Source: Lachnospiraceae bacterium (GTDB lineage Bacteria > Bacillota > Clostridia > Lachnospirales > Lachnospiraceae). From it: a stretch of DNA of 64,000 nt. Made by a program: the position numbers and the translations under genes. Under the pieces are notes generated by a model. That model searched no databases. It saw only the letters and a program-made list of their open reading frames with translations, and was not told the origin of the DNA. This document shows, one piece after another, positions 60,407 through 64,000 of the stretch; position 1 is the stretch's first letter; each line of letters opens with the position of its first letter. The stretch lies in the NCBI GenBank assembly GCA_021770345.1, contig JAETRD010000003.1:1-64000 (forward strand), read 5' to 3'.

Positions 60407-61210
60407 TCACACCCGCTTTCCGGCCGTGTTCGGAGTAAACCATTTTGCAAAAAAGCTCACGCGCCTTGTGTAATCCGGAATTTCCAGTGATTCCCCCGCA
60501 ATTCTCCTCGCCACATTCTGATAGCACTGTTCCGCCGCAGTATGCTTTCCCATCACCGGTTCCCCGTGATTCTGGCTGACAATCACATTTTCGTCCTCGA
60601 GAATCACGCCTAGCAGTTCCGTCTCCAGCAGTTCACGGACATCCGGCAGGTCAAGCATATTGCCGTCCTTTACCATCTGTTTTCGAAAACAGTTTACAAG
60701 TACCTTAATGTCCTTACAGCTGCCGTGTTTCAAAAGATTCAGCACACAGTCCGCATCGTGAATGGCAGCTATCTGCGGCGTCGTGACAACAATAATCCGA
60801 TCCGCATCAAACGTGGCAAGGTAAAAGCCTTCGTCAATCCCCGCCGGCGAATCAATCAGAATGTAATCGAACTCTTCGCGCAGGTCTGCAAGCAGCTGCT
60901 TCATCTGATTCTCTCCGAGTACGCTCCCGGAAGGTTTTACACAGGAAGACGGTATGATCCAGAGGTTCGGATACCGTTTGTCCCGAATCAGCGCCTGCCG
61001 CATACGGCATTTCCCGCTTAAAATATCCACCAGATTATAGAGAATCCGGTTTTCGAGTCCCATCACCACATCCAAATTCCTTAAGCCGATATCGGTGTCC
61101 ACCAATACCACCTTTTTATCTAACAGTGAAAGCCCTACTCCGACGTTTGCCGTTGTGGTTGTCTTGCCAACGCCGCCTTTTCCTGAGGTAAAAGTAATTA
61201 CTTCACCCAT
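60407..61210 (-). CDS. minD: Septum site-determining ATPase MinD
   Basis: A membrane-binding ParA-type ATPase that recruits MinC and MinE. The 267-residue protein has a deviant Walker A motif GKGGVGKT at 10-17, the DTDIGLRNLDVVMGLENR block, and a C-terminal amphipathic helix (RRVSFFAKWF near 250-259) for membrane attachment. AGGAGG precedes the ATG. Confidence 0.97.
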   Translation of the reverse strand: MGEVITFTSGKGGVGKTTTTANVGVGLSLLDKKVVLVDTDIGLRNLDVVMGLENRILYNLVDILSGKCRMRQALIRDKRYPNLWIIPSSCVKPSGSVLGENQMKQLLADLREEFDYILIDSPAGIDEGFYLATFDADRIIVVTTPQIAAIHDADCVLNLLKHGSCKDIKVLVNCFRKQMVKDGNMLDLPDVRELLETELLGVILEDENVIVSQNHGEPVMGKHTAAEQCYQNVARRIAGESLEIPDYTRRVSFFAKWFTPNTAGKRV

Positions 61211-61239
61211 TTTGGAAGCCTCCTGTTATTTAATATGTT

Positions 61240-61923
61240 TCAGTCTGCGATAAGCGGACTGATATTAATAATCCCGTCACAGAGCAAAGCAATCTTTGCC
61301 TGTGTGGGTTTATTACGTCTGGAAAAAAGACCTGTCTTTTCGGAAGGGATCTCTGCACCGTAAATCCCCGCAATATTGTACTGTTCCGGTTCAAAACGAA
61401 GCGCCGCGATAAACGACTCGCTCCGCCCCTCAAGTCCCGCATAAGCTCTGCCCGCAAGCGTCCCGAGCACAACAATATCGGCCCCGGAAATCACCGTGGC
61501 CCCGGGCGCCACATCGCCTACAATGACAATGCCGTCTTTCGTCGTCAGCTCTTCCCCGGCGGCAACCGTGCCGTAATAAAAGGTTCCGTCGGCTCGCTTC
61601 GCTGTTTCCGCTGCAAGCTTCGCGGCATTCTCCTGCTCCTCCATTTTGCGCCGGATCACTGCATCCCGCAGTTCGTCCGCCTCTATGATGCAGGGAATCT
61701 TTATGTCTGTATGTTCGGTGATCGCATCCACAATCTGATATTTTTCCTCGTCGGAGAGTTCCCTCCCCTCGAAGGATATCGCGAAAGAAGCCTTCGCAAA
61801 AAATTTTTCCGACTCTTTGAACCGGTTTACAATTTCCGAAAGAAGCTCCGAAAAGGAAAGCTCCGGGGAGAGTACCAGATTAATGCCGCATTTGCTGCTC
61901 TTGATCATCACTGTCTGTCCCAT
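61240..61923 (-). CDS. minC: Septum site-determining protein MinC
   Basis: Inhibits FtsZ polymerisation away from midcell. The 227-residue protein has an N-terminal FtsZ-binding domain (1-100) and a C-terminal beta-helix (about 115-215) with the GIVIVGDVAPGATVISGADIVVLGTLAGRAYAG rungs, of which the MinD-binding face includes the conserved Gly-rich loops. GGAGG precedes the ATG. First of minC-minD-minE. Confidence 0.96.
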   Translation of the reverse strand: MGQTVMIKSSKCGINLVLSPELSFSELLSEIVNRFKESEKFFAKASFAISFEGRELSDEEKYQIVDAITEHTDIKIPCIIEADELRDAVIRRKMEEQENAAKLAAETAKRADGTFYYGTVAAGEELTTKDGIVIVGDVAPGATVISGADIVVLGTLAGRAYAGLEGRSESFIAALRFEPEQYNIAGIYGAEIPSEKTGLFSRRNKPTQAKIALLCDGIINISPLIAD

Positions 61924-61935
61924 GAAAAACCTCCG

Positions 61936-64000
61936 TCAATCACTAAACTCATTGGAGGAAGAATCTACCTCCGCTGCCCGCCCGCTCAGTAACTCGTCCG
62001 TATCCTCCACACCAAAATAGTAAGAAAATACATTTCTTGAGACTTCGGCCGCATTGTGGGACGTATATCCGTATGCAATACGGGTGGCAATGGAAATCTC
62101 CGGGTTGCTGTAAGGGGCATAACCCACAAAAAGTGCATGGTTCGCACGTTTCGGATTCTGCTGTGCCGTACCGGTCTTTCCGGCGGCCTCAATCGGGAAC
62201 CCGTTAAACTCTTTTGTGTTTTCCACCACCATACGCATGCCGGTATGAATGGCATTCCATCCGGAAGCATCTAAGACATCTACGGTATTTCGTATCTCCG
62301 GTGTATAAGTTTTTAAGACATTTCCCTCCGCATCCTCCACCCGATTTAACAGGGTGTATCGGTATACGGTTCCGCTGTTCGCGACAGCGGTGACATAACG
62401 GGCGAGCTGAACCGTGGTATAGCGGTTGTTACTCTGTCCGATCGCTGCCATAACGGGGAAATCATCCGCAATCCGCGGCTCCGCCTCCTCGATCTCGATT
62501 CCGGTTTTCTCGTCAAAGCCGAACATTTCCGCATATTTCTGAATCTTTGAGACGCCGAGCGGCGCATTGTAGCTGGTCGCATAATTGTTGGTACTCAGAC
62601 GGTATCCGACCTCATAAAAGAAATAGTTGCAGGAATCCCGAAGCGCCTCCGCCATATTGATACTGCCGTGCGAAGAGGGATGAATCCAGCATTTCGGCCG
62701 GTTGCTGATATTCTCGTACTCTCCTAAATCCGTAATCTGCTCCGCGGTAGTGACCACGCCCTCCGTCAATCCCGCTGTGGCGATCACCATCTTAAACGTG
62801 GAGCCGGGAGCCATACCCTGCTGAGTCGCATTGTTGTACTGGGGCAGGGACTTGTCCGTCTGCAGACGCTGAAAATATTCCGCATCCACGGTGTTCGCGA
62901 GCTTATTGCTGTCATAACCCGGATAGGTCACAAGTGCCAGAAGCTCTCCCGTATTCACGTCGGTGACGACACAGGAGCCGGAACAAGGGTCGAGTGCCAG
63001 CTGTGCCGGCGTAATCTCCAGGTTTTTGATCTTTTCTTTCAGAAACGACACCGCCGAGACGGAATTGTCGGACAGTCCCCTGATTTCATTCTCGTCGTAG
63101 GGGAGTACGTTCTGGTCGAACAAAATCAGACACAGCTCCTTTCCTCCGATGAGTCCTCTCTCGATCAGGTATTTGTAAATCAGTTTTGAAAACTCGCGCT
63201 CCTCCATCAGATCTTCCAGGATATACGCACAGAGCGCGTCATAGATTTCGGTGGAATCGGAATACTTTTCTTCCACCGTAAATTTTGTGATATCAATCCA
63301 GTTCTGAGAAATCGCATGGCCGAGATAATCTTTGGAGCTGACACTGCCCTGCGACCATTCCTGGTATACCTCGTCCGCGGCGTCGATTTTTTCCTCCACA
63401 AGGATATCCTCCTCCTTTAACCGGGTGATCACATAGTTAAAGTAGTCCTGGTATTCCTCGTCGAGAGCGGCGAACGCTGCGGCTCCCTCCCGCGTCAGAT
63501 GATCCGAGAGCTGTGCCCTGACACTGTCGCGGCGCGCCTCAAACACCTGCTGTACCGATCGCTCGTTCCCCGTTGCGTCCTCCGCCGAAAAGTGCCCCGG
63601 ATCAATCACGTTATTGTTGATCAACGCAAAATAAACATCCGTAATCGGAATCGGGATATCCGATGAGGAATTGTCGATATTGGAATATACGATACCTGCG
63701 ATCTCCTGCTCGAGCAGGTTGTAAACCGCGATTTGCAGATCACTGTCAATCGACAGGTAGACCTCATTGCCGGAGCTTGGCTCCTCGCGCTCAATGACTT
63801 CGACCGCTTTTCCCATGTAGTCCACATAGAGTTTTTCATACCCTTTCTGGCCCTTGAGATACCCGTCCATATACTGCTCGATGCCGCCCTTGCCGACGAT
63901 ATCGTTTAACGTGTAGCTGTCATCCTCGGCGGAAAGCTTTTCGTATTCTTCCAGCGAAATTTTCCCGGTGTAACCGAGAATCGAGACAAAATATTTGCTG
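61936..64000 (-). CDS. mrdA: Penicillin-binding protein 2 (partial, N-terminus beyond window)
   Basis: The elongasome transpeptidase that pairs with RodA. The minus-strand frame stays open to the window edge (no stop from 63870 to 64000), so the coding sequence is truncated at its 5' end. The visible 688 residues comprise the end of the pedestal domain (SLEEYEKLSAEDDSY), an extended region of about 200 residues rich in Glu and Asp between the pedestal and catalytic parts, and the transpeptidase with GSTFK (SxxK), SCNYFF (SxN) and AGKTGTAQ (KTG). The C-terminal VEDTDELLS tail is acidic. minC starts 13 bases further on. Confidence 0.95.
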   Translation of the reverse strand, partial: SKYFVSILGYTGKISLEEYEKLSAEDDSYTLNDIVGKGGIEQYMDGYLKGQKGYEKLYVDYMGKAVEVIEREEPSSGNEVYLSIDSDLQIAVYNLLEQEIAGIVYSNIDNSSSDIPIPITDVYFALINNNVIDPGHFSAEDATGNERSVQQVFEARRDSVRAQLSDHLTREGAAAFAALDEEYQDYFNYVITRLKEEDILVEEKIDAADEVYQEWSQGSVSSKDYLGHAISQNWIDITKFTVEEKYSDSTEIYDALCAYILEDLMEEREFSKLIYKYLIERGLIGGKELCLILFDQNVLPYDENEIRGLSDNSVSAVSFLKEKIKNLEITPAQLALDPCSGSCVVTDVNTGELLALVTYPGYDSNKLANTVDAEYFQRLQTDKSLPQYNNATQQGMAPGSTFKMVIATAGLTEGVVTTAEQITDLGEYENISNRPKCWIHPSSHGSINMAEALRDSCNYFFYEVGYRLSTNNYATSYNAPLGVSKIQKYAEMFGFDEKTGIEIEEAEPRIADDFPVMAAIGQSNNRYTTVQLARYVTAVANSGTVYRYTLLNRVEDAEGNVLKTYTPEIRNTVDVLDASGWNAIHTGMRMVVENTKEFNGFPIEAAGKTGTAQQNPKRANHALFVGYAPYSNPEISIATRIAYGYTSHNAAEVSRNVFSYYFGVEDTDELLSGRAAEVDSSSNEFSD

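Overview
The window reads as core chromosome of a spore-forming Gram-positive anaerobe of the Clostridia, most likely Lachnospiraceae. This is inferred from three things: the sporulation genes (an alpha/beta-type SASP gene with a sigma-G-like promoter, and spoVV/ylbJ next to coaD); Firmicutes gene order (gmk-rpoZ, rsmD-coaD-ylbJ, rplU-prp-rpmA-obg, yhbY-nadD-yqeK-rsfS, lexA facing a yneA-like gene, the sepF/ylmH block, short HisG with HisZ); and a moderately GC-rich, strongly coding sequence with AGGAGG-type ribosome sites. I found no rRNA, tRNA, CRISPR array, transposase or prophage. No species can be named from the sequence alone.

Layout. 1-171 holds a 69-bp tandem repeat abutting recG (172-2229). 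2.2-4.6 kb (minus): SASP gene and rqcH. 4.7-9.5 kb: a GPH-type sugar transporter, a TM2 protein with unusual inverted repeats, an unknown membrane protein and pepF. 9.6-14.0 kb: the NAD block nadB-nadC-niaR and a GtrII-like membrane protein. 14.1-20.3 kb: yicC-remA-gmk-rpoZ, then rimO-pgsA-pncC-rsmD-coaD and a coiled-coil protein. spoVV lies on the minus strand at 20.4-21.3 kb. 21.4-27.3 kb: pepD, an M23 peptidase, two pseudouridine synthases and ygiQ. 27.3-28.3 kb: a DtxR/MntR-type regulator divergent from recU. 28.4-34.7 kb: hisZ-hisG-hisD-hisB-hisIE and an acyltransferase. 35.2-43.6 kb: radical SAM protein, DUF2344 protein, rng, L21 leader, rplU-prp-rpmA, obg, yhbY-nadD-yqeK-rsfS. 43.7-47.2 kb: lexA divergent from a yneA-like gene, then plsC and rarA. 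From 47.2 kb nearly everything is on the minus strand: a XerS-like recombinase, a TtcA-like enzyme, a cytidylate-kinase-like protein, rluD-lspA-aroB, ylmH-sepF-yggS with an HlyD-like protein, a small P-loop protein, then dac-mgsA-rodA-minEDC-mrdA (mrdA runs off the window).

How the genes fit together. NAD supply is spread over four places: nadB/nadC with their likely repressor niaR, pncC, and nadD. Ribosome biogenesis and translation quality control are well represented: rqcH, ylmH, rsmD, rimO, obg, rsfS, yhbY, the L27-processing protease prp beside its substrate rpmA, and several pseudouridine synthases. The last 17 kb is mostly a cell-shape and division region: SepF, MinCDE, RodA, PBP2, a D,D-carboxypeptidase and the SOS-linked YneA-like inhibitor.

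I did not find a convincing undescribed multi-gene system. The observations most worth a second look are: the 69-bp hairpin repeat before recG; the inverted repeats around the start of the TM2 gene; the HisF-like domain with lost catalytic Asp fused to HisIE; the RNase G that ends before its zinc-link beside a 55-bp-spaced duplication; the mixed metal site of the DtxR/MntR-type regulator; the MinE without a clear membrane-targeting sequence; and the structured 0.3-kb gap after dtd.
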